From: Paludifilum halophilum
GTDB taxonomy: Bacteria > Bacillota > Bacilli > Thermoactinomycetales > DSM-45169
Direction: 5' to 3'
Assembly: GCF_002245355.1 (NCBI RefSeq)
Contig: NZ_NOWF01000014.1
Coordinates: 1 to 61,994 of the forward strand
Length of the DNA stretch: 61,994 bases
This document shows positions 26,835 through 34,258 of the stretch, piece by piece. The translations under genes were made by a program, and so were the position numbers. The notes below the pieces were generated by a model. The model was not told the DNA's origin. It was given only the letters and a program-made list of their open reading frames with translations, and searched no databases. The stretch's first letter is position 1, and every line of letters begins with the position of its first letter.

Positions 26835-27007
26835 GGTGTTGGATTGCAGGTGTCACCCGTTAGACACACCGGTTTGAACCCTCTCTATGTCATCTGCATG
26901 GAATGGATGTTTTTGGATATCCTATAACGGTACCAAGTATCAACCAATTTTGATAAACTGTTTTACTTGCGGAAAGGAATCAAGCAATTATAAGGAGATC
27001 AAAAATC

Positions 27008-28330
27008 ATGAACACTTTATCAAAACGGGAAACTTTATCGATCGGCCTCATGTTGTTCGCTTTATTTTTTGGAGCCGGAAACATGATTTTTCCACCGGCT
27101 TTGGGCCAAGCCTCGGGCTCCCAGGTATGGGCGGCGATGGCCGGATTTATCATCACAGGGGTTGGGCTCCCTTTATTGGGGGTTGTCGCGATCGGCCTAT
27201 CAGGGGGGAATCTGCAAACCCTGGCCAGCCGGGTTCATCCCGTTTTCGGTATCATTCTGACTGTTGTCGTCTATCTGACGATCGGCCCGATCTTTGCGAT
27301 CCCCCGTACTTCGACCGTCGCTTATGAAATCGGAGTTGTCCCGTTTTTATTCGAAGGGGTGGAAGAGGCCGGCTTTCCCCTTTTCATTTTTTCCGTTCTG
27401 TTTTTCCTTCTCACCTATTGGTTGGCACTCAATCCGTCCAAACTGGTTGATCGGGTCGGGAAAATTCTGACTCCGATTTTGTTGACCATTATCGTTGTCT
27501 TATTCATAAGCAGTTTGATTGAGCCTGTCGGTCCCGTCGGAATACCGGTTTCTCCCTATAAAGAAGCCCCGTTTTTTGAGGGATTTATGGAAGGATATTT
27601 GACGATGGATGCCTTGGCCGCTCTTGTGTTCGGAATCGTTGCTGTAACGGCGGCTCAAGAACGGGGAGTCACTGATCGAAGGAGTCTGGCCTGGTCGATT
27701 ATCAAAGCGGGCATGATCGCCGCTGTCGGTCTGGGTTCCGTCTATCTGATCCTGGCCTATCTGGGATCCACCAGTCAGGTCCTCGGTCTTTCCGATAACG
27801 GCGGTGAGGTATTGACGAACGTCGTTCAAACCTTGTTTGGCCCTGCGGGCTCCCTCCTTCTGGGTTCCGCTGTTACAGTGGCTTGTTTGACGACTTCGGT
27901 GGGGCTTGTAACTGCTTGCGGAATCTATTTTTCAAAACTGTTTCCCTCCATTTCCTATAAACAGGTGGTTGTCGCAGTTGCCCTGTTCAGCATGGGAGTT
28001 GCCAATCTGGGACTGACTCAGATCATCGCCGTATCGGTTCCTGTTTTAGCCGCGTTGTATCCTCTCGCCATCGTACTGATCTTATTAACCTTTACTCATC
28101 AATGGTTTCGGGGGGCTCGTTCAGTTTATGTCGGTGCGATGCTCGGAACCGGGTTGGTCAGTTTGGCCGACGGTTTAAAAGCTTTTCAAGTGGACTTGGG
28201 CGCCCTGGAGGGGGTGTACAGTTGGTTGCCTCTGTATGAACAAGGGGTCGGTTGGCTTCTGCCCGCCTTGCTGGGGGCTTTGATCGGTTTTTTCGCCGGT
28301 GGTGGAAAACAAAAAGATTCGGCAGTATAG
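27008..28330 (+). CDS. brnQ: Branched-chain amino acid:sodium symporter (BrnQ/LIV-II)
   Basis: This 440-residue carrier has 12 helices. The N-terminus LSIGLMLFALFFGAGNMIFPP is diagnostic of the BrnQ family, as is PIFAIPRTSTVAYE after helix 3. It imports leucine, isoleucine and valine with sodium. ATG 27008 follows TAAGGAGAT. The 170-base leader has no T-box that I can see. A hairpin terminator follows at 28377. Confidence 0.92.
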   Translation: MNTLSKRETLSIGLMLFALFFGAGNMIFPPALGQASGSQVWAAMAGFIITGVGLPLLGVVAIGLSGGNLQTLASRVHPVFGIILTVVVYLTIGPIFAIPRTSTVAYEIGVVPFLFEGVEEAGFPLFIFSVLFFLLTYWLALNPSKLVDRVGKILTPILLTIIVVLFISSLIEPVGPVGIPVSPYKEAPFFEGFMEGYLTMDALAALVFGIVAVTAAQERGVTDRRSLAWSIIKAGMIAAVGLGSVYLILAYLGSTSQVLGLSDNGGEVLTNVVQTLFGPAGSLLLGSAVTVACLTTSVGLVTACGIYFSKLFPSISYKQVVVAVALFSMGVANLGLTQIIAVSVPVLAALYPLAIVLILLTFTHQWFRGARSVYVGAMLGTGLVSLADGLKAFQVDLGALEGVYSWLPLYEQGVGWLLPALLGALIGFFAGGGKQKDSAV

Positions 28331-28376
28331 AGTATCCCTCAAAGAGGACATCGAATTTTCAGCGCCTCATTCCCTT

Positions 28377-28403
28377 AAGCCGCCCGCAATCGGGCGGCTT
28401 TTT
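28377..28403. terminator. Terminator after brnQ
   Basis: AAGCCGCCCG / CGGGCGGCTTTTT forms a strong hairpin. Confidence 0.85.
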
Positions 28404-28464
28404 CGGGTTGAATCCACCCTGCTTCACGTCTGGGCGGAGCCTACATAAGATAGGTTTGGGGCAT

Positions 28465-28488
28465 TTATCCACAACATCCTGTGGATAA
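28465..28488. promoter_or_regulatory. Two perfect DnaA boxes in inverted orientation
   Basis: TTATCCACA at 28465 and TGTGGATAA at 28480 are both exact consensus DnaA boxes, six bases apart, 55 bases before the asparagine synthetase start codon. As RNA the pair would also form a 9-bp hairpin. Confidence 0.7.
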
Positions 28489-28542
28489 GTATGGCGCGGT
28501 TGTGAATATCTCGTCCAAAACGCCCTTTGGAGGGATGAAACC

Positions 28543-30387
28543 ATGTGCGGTATTTCCGGATGGATGGATTGGGAACAGGATCTGAGCGAACAACGACGGG
28601 TCCTGGAGGGGATGAATAAACAGCTGGTCTGCCGCGGGCCTGATTCAGAAGGGATTTGGCTGTCCCAACGGGCTGGTTTTTCCCACCGACGGTTGATTGT
28701 CATCGATCCCGAGGGCGGGGCCCAGCCGATGGTTCGCCGTTATGGGGAGCGGAACCTCATCATCACTTATAACGGTGAATTGTACAACATGGAAGAGTTG
28801 ACTCGGGAACTGAAATCCCTGGGCCACACATTGTATTCCCGCTCGGATACCGAGTTGATTTTAGCCGCCTATGCCGAGTGGGGGGCGGACTGTCCGAAAC
28901 ATCTCAACGGCATTTTCGCTTTTGCCATCTGGGATGAAAGAGAACAATCCTTATTTCTGGCCCGGGATCGCATCGGCGTTAAGCCCCTCTTTTTTGCGAG
29001 AAGGGGAAGCGCCCTTTATTTTGCTTCCGAATTGAAGGCGCTTCTCGCCCATCCGGAAGTGGAGCCGGTGCTGGATGAAGAAGGGCTGGCGGAGATCTTG
29101 GTCATGGGTCCTTCGCGAACACCGGGCCACGGCGTGTTCAAGGGAGTGGAGGAACTCCGTCCGGGTTGGTGGTTGAGGGCGGATCGGGACCAGGTGACGA
29201 CCCGGCCCTACTGGTCCCTGGAAAGCCGGTACCATACCGACGATTTGGATGAGACCGTGCAAAGAGTCCGCGATCTGTTTCGGGATGCAGTCCAGCGGCA
29301 ATTGGTTTCCGACGTACCGATCGGAACCATGCTCTCCGGGGGGCTGGATTCCAGTGCCATCTCCGCAAGCGCGGCGGAACACTTCCGGGAAATGGGGTTC
29401 GGTCCCTTATCTACATTCTCAGTGGACTATGCGGGGAACGAGCGCCACTTCACCCCCAATGAGTTCCAGCCCCATGCCGACGGCCCATGGGTTCAGCGGA
29501 TGTCGGATTATCTAAGCAGTCGTCACCATCCCGTCTTCATCGATAACAGCGACCTCATCTCCTCTCTGGATACTGCTGTCCGAGCCAGGGATTTGCCGGG
29601 AATGACCGATGTGGATGCTTCCCTCTATCTGTTTTGCCAAGCGATCAAACAGGAAGCGACAGTCGTTCTTTCCGGCGAGTGCGCCGATGAAGTATTCGGA
29701 GGTTATCCCTGGTTTCACCGGGAGGAGATGGTGAATGCCGATACGTTCCCCTGGGCCCGATATACCGCGGAAAGAGTCCGTTTTCTGTCACCGGAAGTGA
29801 GGGAGAAAATCCGCCCCTTGGACTATGTGGGGGATCGTTACAGTCAGGCGTTGGCGGAAGTGCCCCGCCTCCCGGGGGAAGATCCCGACCAAGCCCGCAT
29901 CCGGGAAATCTTTTATCTGAACTTGACTCGGTGGATGCCCACTTTGCTCGATCGCAAGGACCGGATGAGTATGGCGGTGGGGTTGGAAGTGAGGGTTCCT
30001 TTTTGTGACCATCGTCTGGTGGAATACGTATGGAACATCCCCTGGTCGATGAAGCGGCTGAACGGGAGGGAAAAAGGACTTCTGCGGGAAGCGATGAAAG
30101 GAATCCTTCCTCCAGACGTTCTGAAACGGAAAAAAAGCCCTTACCCCAAAACCCATAATCCCGCCTATCTGAGGGAAGTTCGGGATCGGGCGATGAAGAT
30201 TCTCGATGAGGGAACCTCTCCTGTACTGGATTTGGTCGATCAAAAAGAATGGCGCCGCTTTGCAGACCGGGATTTGAGCGGTGTTCATCTTCCCTGGTTC
30301 GGTCAGTTGATGAATGTACCCCAGCTTTTCGCTTATCTGATCCAACTGGATCTCTGGATGAGAGAATATCGCGTCACCATTCGATAA
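28543..30387 (+). CDS. asnO: Glutamine-hydrolysing asparagine synthetase (AsnO-like)
   Basis: This 614-residue protein joins an N-terminal glutaminase (MCGISGW, nucleophile Cys2; CRGPDSEG) and a C-terminal synthetase with the PPi-loop SGGLDSSAISA. It makes asparagine from aspartate, glutamine and ATP. The length and the C-terminal KKSPYPKTHNPAY fit the AsnO/YisO type of Bacillales, linked to sporulation in B. subtilis. ATG 28543 follows TTGGAGGGA. It is monocistronic, with DnaA boxes in its upstream region. Confidence 0.92.
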   Translation: MCGISGWMDWEQDLSEQRRVLEGMNKQLVCRGPDSEGIWLSQRAGFSHRRLIVIDPEGGAQPMVRRYGERNLIITYNGELYNMEELTRELKSLGHTLYSRSDTELILAAYAEWGADCPKHLNGIFAFAIWDEREQSLFLARDRIGVKPLFFARRGSALYFASELKALLAHPEVEPVLDEEGLAEILVMGPSRTPGHGVFKGVEELRPGWWLRADRDQVTTRPYWSLESRYHTDDLDETVQRVRDLFRDAVQRQLVSDVPIGTMLSGGLDSSAISASAAEHFREMGFGPLSTFSVDYAGNERHFTPNEFQPHADGPWVQRMSDYLSSRHHPVFIDNSDLISSLDTAVRARDLPGMTDVDASLYLFCQAIKQEATVVLSGECADEVFGGYPWFHREEMVNADTFPWARYTAERVRFLSPEVREKIRPLDYVGDRYSQALAEVPRLPGEDPDQARIREIFYLNLTRWMPTLLDRKDRMSMAVGLEVRVPFCDHRLVEYVWNIPWSMKRLNGREKGLLREAMKGILPPDVLKRKKSPYPKTHNPAYLREVRDRAMKILDEGTSPVLDLVDQKEWRRFADRDLSGVHLPWFGQLMNVPQLFAYLIQLDLWMREYRVTIR

Positions 30388-30449
30388 GAGACTCCCTGTG
30401 GGGGTTTCTTTTTTTATAGGAGAAATGGAGGAATCAGGCTATGAAAATG

Positions 30450-30468
30450 CGAACATATGTTCTATAAT
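30450..30468 (+). promoter_or_regulatory. LexA (DinR) box overlapping a -10 element
   Basis: CGAACATATGTTCT matches the Gram-positive LexA consensus CGAAC-N4-GTTCG in all but the last base. It overlaps TATAAT at 30463-30468. The -35 region is weak, as expected for an SOS-controlled promoter. It is 42 bases before the small peptide gene. Confidence 0.8.
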
Positions 30469-30510
30469 GAAGGGCAAGGAGTAGTTGCCTGTCGCAAAGG
30501 GGGAATGTGT

Positions 30511-30648
30511 ATGGAAAAGTGGATTCAGCTCTTGGCGGCCGTGGCCTCCCTGCTCCGTTTGATCATGGAACTCCCTGAGACGATCATCAAGTGGAAGAAG
30601 CGGATTCGAAAAAAGGGAAGAGGGCGAAGTCCCAAGGATGGAGAGTAA
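30511..30648 (+). CDS. SOS-controlled small hydrophobic-basic peptide
   Basis: This 45-residue peptide begins MEKWIQLLAAVASLLRLIME and ends in the basic KKRIRKKGRGRS tail. It starts at ATG 30511 after AAAGGGGG and is transcribed from a promoter covered by a LexA box. One membrane-spanning or amphipathic helix plus a basic tail is the layout of type I toxins such as TisB, also SOS-controlled in Escherichia coli; similarity is of design, not sequence. The message starts GGGCAAGGAGTAGTTGCC, a small 5' hairpin. A strong terminator follows at 30719-30751. It lies on the host side of the element, just before the tRNA-Arg promoter. Confidence 0.65.
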   Translation: MEKWIQLLAAVASLLRLIMELPETIIKWKKRIRKKGRGRSPKDGE

Positions 30649-30718
30649 GTATCCTTCTGCGGATCCCGAAAGCAGACAGGCCCAAGTCATTCGGTATCTT
30701 CAGACAAAGCGGCATGGG

Positions 30719-30751
30719 TCGCCGCCGACCTTGGAAGCGGCGGCCTTTTTT
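30719..30751 (+). terminator. Terminator after the small SOS peptide
   Basis: GCCGCC / GGCGGC stem with a T-run at 30746-30751. Confidence 0.75.
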
Positions 30752-30758
30752 GCGGATC

Positions 30759-30787
30759 TTGCGAAAGAAGTCTGTTCATGGTAAAAT
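30759..30787 (+). promoter_or_regulatory. Original host promoter of tRNA-Arg
   Basis: TTGCGA, a 17-base spacer and TAAAAT, placed 17 bases before the first base of the tRNA. After integration this promoter reads into the truncated 5' half and then into the element toward its integrase. Confidence 0.75.
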
Positions 30788-30801
30788 AAAGTTTGAAATA
30801 T

Positions 30802-30845
30802 ATGCGCCCGTAGCTCAGTGGATAGAGCAGCGGTTTCCTAAACCG
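30802..30845 (+). other. attL: 5' half of tRNA-Arg
   Basis: The sequence covers the acceptor, D-arm and anticodon stem-loop of tRNA-Arg(CCU), then diverges right after AAACCG. This is the host's original 5' half, now truncated. Confidence 0.9.
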
Positions 30846-30928
30846 TCAAGGAGCCGTAACGGAGAGCGAGCGGGTATACGGGGCTCTAATATCCGCACAG
30901 CTACGCCGTAAATGCTGTTTCGTACATA

Positions 30929-30953
30929 GCGTAAGATATGACGCGTAAGATAT
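30929..30953 (+). repeat. Candidate integrase arm-type sites
   Basis: GCGTAAGATAT occurs twice, 14 bases apart, between attL and the integrase gene. Direct repeats at this place are typical of arm-binding sites for the N-terminal domain of tyrosine integrases. Confidence 0.55.
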
Positions 30954-31030
30954 ACTCCGGTAGGGTTAACCGCGTGGTCTCCATTCCGTTAAAAGCGTGT
31001 CAGATTCGACGGAAACGGAGGCTTTTTCGT

Positions 31031-31993
31031 ATGGTTTTAAAGCGCGTAACGTACACGAGCGGCCCCGCCAGGCCGTCGTTAAAGTTGTCCGAGGCCCTGG
31101 AGTATGTGATATCGGTTAAAAGGGCGGAGAACCTACGAGAGAGAACGTTAAAGGACTACCGGGAATACTTCGAACGGTTCGTCGACTGGCTGGCCGAACG
31201 TTATCCGGACATCACAAGGGCGGACCAGGTAGGCGCGAAAATGATTCGGGGGTATGTCGAGTACCTGCGCGGGGAGCGTTCGCTTAGTCCTTATACGGTT
31301 AACGTCCGCCTCCGGATTATCAAAGCCGTTTATAACGCGCTCAGGAAGGACGATATTATCGCGAAGGACCCGGCCCGCTCTGTTCGCTTGCTCAGGACGG
31401 ACGAAAAGCCTGTCGACAACCTTACGGAGGACGAGCTGGCCGCGCTCCTTAACGCGCCTGATTGCCGCCTGTACAGTCAATTCCGGGATAAGGTCGCTAT
31501 GTTCGTCGCACTGGATACCGGGCTCAGGGTCCGGGAGCTCTTTTCGCTTGAGCTTGACGACCTGGACCTGGCGAGCCATTCGATAACCCTACCGGCTAAG
31601 AAATCGAAGAGCAGGAAAACGCGTATCCTTCCGTTAAGTACGGATACCGTCCGGCTCGTCCTAGAGCTGATAGCAGAGAATAAGGAGCAGTTCCCGCGAG
31701 CCCGACACCTTTTCCTCTCCGATAACGGGAACCAGTATAGGGCGGACTCCTGGCGTAAACGGCTCCACTTTTACCGGGATAGGGCCCGAATCCGGAAGCC
31801 GCTCTCTCCGCACCTTTTACGAAAACACTTCCTTATCACGTACCTACGCAACGGCGGGGATTTGTTTACCGCTCAGCGCATTATGGGACACGCGGACCTA
31901 TCGACGACGCGCCGCTACTGGGACTCCACGGCCGACGAAATGAAAGAGAGGCACCAACGATATAGCCCTATCGCCAGGCTCCGGAGGAAATAG
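31031..31993 (+). CDS. int: Tyrosine integrase of the element
   Basis: This 320-residue tyrosine recombinase has a core-binding SAM-like domain (about residues 20-105; TLKDYREYFERFVDWLAERYP) and a catalytic domain. Catalytic residues are visible: Arg166 (GLRVREL), His261 and Arg264 (HLLRKHF), His287 (MGHADLSTT) and nucleophile Tyr296. ATG 31031 lies nine bases after CGGAGG; longer frames from 30938 run over attachment-region DNA. It should catalyse integration at, and with a helper excision from, the tRNA-Arg site. It reads inward from attL and could be driven by the original tRNA promoter. Confidence 0.92.
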   Translation: MVLKRVTYTSGPARPSLKLSEALEYVISVKRAENLRERTLKDYREYFERFVDWLAERYPDITRADQVGAKMIRGYVEYLRGERSLSPYTVNVRLRIIKAVYNALRKDDIIAKDPARSVRLLRTDEKPVDNLTEDELAALLNAPDCRLYSQFRDKVAMFVALDTGLRVRELFSLELDDLDLASHSITLPAKKSKSRKTRILPLSTDTVRLVLELIAENKEQFPRARHLFLSDNGNQYRADSWRKRLHFYRDRARIRKPLSPHLLRKHFLITYLRNGGDLFTAQRIMGHADLSTTRRYWDSTADEMKERHQRYSPIARLRRK

Positions 31994-32327
31994 GAGGAAC
32001 GGAATACCGTACGGGGATGTACGCTATTGGATACCGACATCGAAGAGGTAACGACGGAGTAAACGGGGCCCCGATGTGGGCCTTTTTTTTCGTATCGTTA
32101 AATATCGGAATGTTATGTGTATTTTGTACGGTGTGCGAGATGGGCGAGCTCTCCAAGTAGATGGACCTGTAGAGAAAAAAATACGACTCCCTCCGAAAGT
32201 GTCGAAAAATCAAATCACGCCCCCTTTAAGGATACGTAGGGTAATAACGAGCTTGGCCAAGCGGTCGGGCTTTTTTGTTTGGTCATTCATTTACCTTTTC
32301 AAAACTTACGAGTAAGGAGTGCTGTTC
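31994..32327. other. Non-coding gap after the integrase
   Basis: I see no gene. It holds a terminator (32067-32090) and a second stem at 32251-32262 (GCTTGGCCAAGC) followed by a T-run, just before the HTH gene. Confidence 0.5.
32067..32090 (+). terminator. Terminator after the integrase
   Basis: GGCCC / GGGCC stem followed by eight T. Confidence 0.7.
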
Positions 32328-32531
32328 ATGTACGGACCTACTCTTAAAAAGCTTCGCCTCCTTCGCGGTCTCACTCAAAAGCAGGTCGCCGATAAGGTCG
32401 GAGTAACGCGGAACATGATTACGATGCTGGAGAAAGGTGTAGCCCGTCCGTCCCCTGCGCTGGAGAGACGCCTTAAGGAAACCCTGGACGCATCGGAGGA
32501 CGTACTGGAGGTACTGGAACGGTTTAAGTGA
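32328..32531 (+). CDS. Small XRE-family regulator
   Basis: This 67-residue protein is almost entirely a lambda-Cro/XRE helix-turn-helix: LKKLRLLRGLTQKQVADKVGVTRNMITMLEKG. ATG 32328 is eight bases after TAAGGAG. It may control the rightward genes or the integrase. A hairpin with TTTT lies after it (about 32558-32587), likely an attenuator before the next gene. Confidence 0.85.
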   Translation: MYGPTLKKLRLLRGLTQKQVADKVGVTRNMITMLEKGVARPSPALERRLKETLDASEDVLEVLERFK

Positions 32532-32629
32532 TGCCACGAGGAAGCCGACTAACACCTGGCCCGTCGGTGAGAGTCCGCGGGCTTTTCTGATGCCTACAAA
32601 CAGAGATAGAAACGGAAGGGGAAAAGCGA

Positions 32630-33700
32630 GTGGGAAAGGAACGTACCGCGAGGAAACAATGGAATTACACTATGCTCGGTATTCACTATGACGTAAAGGG
32701 CGACTCCGTTAATTTCGATGAGGTGGCGGACCGTATGGACGCGGCCCTGGAAGACTATTACGACTTTGTCGGCTCCTTTGCGGGAATCCCTGGCGAACAG
32801 GGGCCCGAGGACAGGAGGCCGTCGGTAAACAGTCCGCGTGGGAGTTTCGGAACCTATCCGCTCTCCTGGGCTGGCGAGCAATTGGACCGCGTGGCCGAAC
32901 AGTTGGAGCGGGAACGGTTCGAGGCGGAGCTATTGTCGGACCCGGACGCGTTAGAGGCGGCGGAGGAGAGCTACTATAACGCGGATAGATACCCGGCGAT
33001 TCCTGCGCCCGTACCCAGCCAGAGTCCGGAGTGGGGAGGCCCTGCGGACGTTTCTTCTCAGTTTGCCTTTTCCGCCCCTGGGACGGCGATTTCGGAGGCT
33101 GACGTAAAACACGTCCTCCCTCGTTTGCTGGATTCGCTAGTAGAGTCCGGACGGATTACGAGGAAGGAAGCGGACGCAGAACTCGCCCGCTGGAGGCCGT
33201 GTGCTAACCCGTTCTGTAACGAGTGGCATAATCGGAAGGGCCGCGCTACCGTATGCTCCGAGTATTGCCGTAACCAGCTCAAGGAACAGCGTAAGCGGAA
33301 GCAGGATACCGGGACTATCCTTCCCTGTAGCTATTTCGGTTATAAAACCGATTCGCTAGAAGCCCGATACGTCCGTATGGAGATTCCGATGGATGGCGAG
33401 TATCAGGAAGAAGGCGGGACCGACGACGAAAAGGTGGTTAACTCCCTTCTCGACATGTTCGCACATGGGACCGACCGTCGGGACATTAAGCGAGCCCTCC
33501 GGACCCATGCTTACGGCCTAATCGTCTCTTACGATGACCAGGGCTACGCTATCGGGTGCCGTCCGCTAAGGTCGGGGAGGCCGCCGATAGAGAACGCGTC
33601 CATATTCATGATTATTGGACGGAGCCGTCGCGGTATCATAAGCGACGGCCGCTCGGTGAGGGTTATAGGGACCGGAAGCTGGCGACGGAGACCGCGCTAG
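32630..33700 (+). CDS. Protein with a zinc-ribbon-like CxxxC...CxxxC motif, function unknown
   Basis: This is a protein of up to 356 residues from GTG 32630. The centre, CANPFCNEWHNRKGRATVCSEYC, has two Cys pairs and a His and looks like a zinc-ribbon or CGNR-like knuckle. An acidic N-terminal region and KVVNSLLDMFAHGTDRRDIK follow on either side. The last 45 residues are unusually Arg/Gly/Ile-rich. An overlapping frame one base back (to 33786) reads VHIHDYWTEPSRYHKRRPLGEGY, which looks more natural, so a frameshift near 33550-33600 is possible. No family is recognised. Confidence 0.6.
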   Translation: MGKERTARKQWNYTMLGIHYDVKGDSVNFDEVADRMDAALEDYYDFVGSFAGIPGEQGPEDRRPSVNSPRGSFGTYPLSWAGEQLDRVAEQLERERFEAELLSDPDALEAAEESYYNADRYPAIPAPVPSQSPEWGGPADVSSQFAFSAPGTAISEADVKHVLPRLLDSLVESGRITRKEADAELARWRPCANPFCNEWHNRKGRATVCSEYCRNQLKEQRKRKQDTGTILPCSYFGYKTDSLEARYVRMEIPMDGEYQEEGGTDDEKVVNSLLDMFAHGTDRRDIKRALRTHAYGLIVSYDDQGYAIGCRPLRSGRPPIENASIFMIIGRSRRGIISDGRSVRVIGTGSWRRRPR

Positions 33701-33782
33701 CCCAGGCGGAGGCAGACGATTATTTCGCCCGTATCCGGAGCAAGTGCAAAAACCGTTATCGGGGGGCATGTCCTAGTTATAT

Positions 33783-33897
33783 ATGAGGGAGCGGTTATCC
33801 TCCCTCCTCTCGGGTAATCGGTACTGCTAGGTACTCCTTTCAATTCGATATTCCCCTTTCGAAATTGACCGGGCTTACTTCCGGTCCTTTTTCTTTT
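33783..33897 (+). promoter_or_regulatory. Two-hairpin leader before the second XRE gene
   Basis: GAGGGAG/CTCCCTC-type hairpin followed by GACCGG/CCGGTC with a T-run. The same arrangement precedes both replication-initiator paralogs. Confidence 0.5.
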
Positions 33898-33940
33898 GGG
33901 GATTAGTGAGGAATACGCACATAGATAGGAGGAGCTTATT

Positions 33941-34177
33941 TTGCTCATGGAACATAAAAACCTGACTATTCTACGGGAAGCCTTCGGGCTGTCCCGGAAG
34001 GAGCTTTCCCGCCGGACCGGGATTCCGGAATCCTCTCTCGCTATGACTGAGCGGGGCGAGCGGCGGTTAACCCCGGAGCGACAGCGCTGTATCCTGGCCG
34101 CCCTGGGAATCGACCCGGTTACGGCCGCGGAAATAGTCTCCCATCTCGAAGAGATTCGTAAGAGTATGCCGAAATGA
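33941..34177 (+). CDS. Small XRE-family HTH regulator
   Basis: This protein of 76-78 residues contains TILREAFGLSRKELSRRTGIPESSLAMTERGERR, a standard XRE helix-turn-helix. TTG 33941 and ATG 33947 are both possible after AGGAGGAG (33927-33934). It is encoded directly before the four-helix membrane-HTH gene, the same pairing as in the prophage at 6368/6622. It may regulate that gene. Confidence 0.82.
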   Translation: MLMEHKNLTILREAFGLSRKELSRRTGIPESSLAMTERGERRLTPERQRCILAALGIDPVTAAEIVSHLEEIRKSMPK

Positions 34178-34258
34178 TTCCTCATTTAGCTGCTTGACTA
34201 ACTAACCGGATAGTTTTATGCTTAGATAGACATATAGATAAACGGAAGGGGTAATCGG

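Noticed and set aside
26835..27007. T-box or other riboswitch before brnQ
   Set aside because: The leader is only 170 bases, lacks the T-box sequence and has no terminator hairpin.
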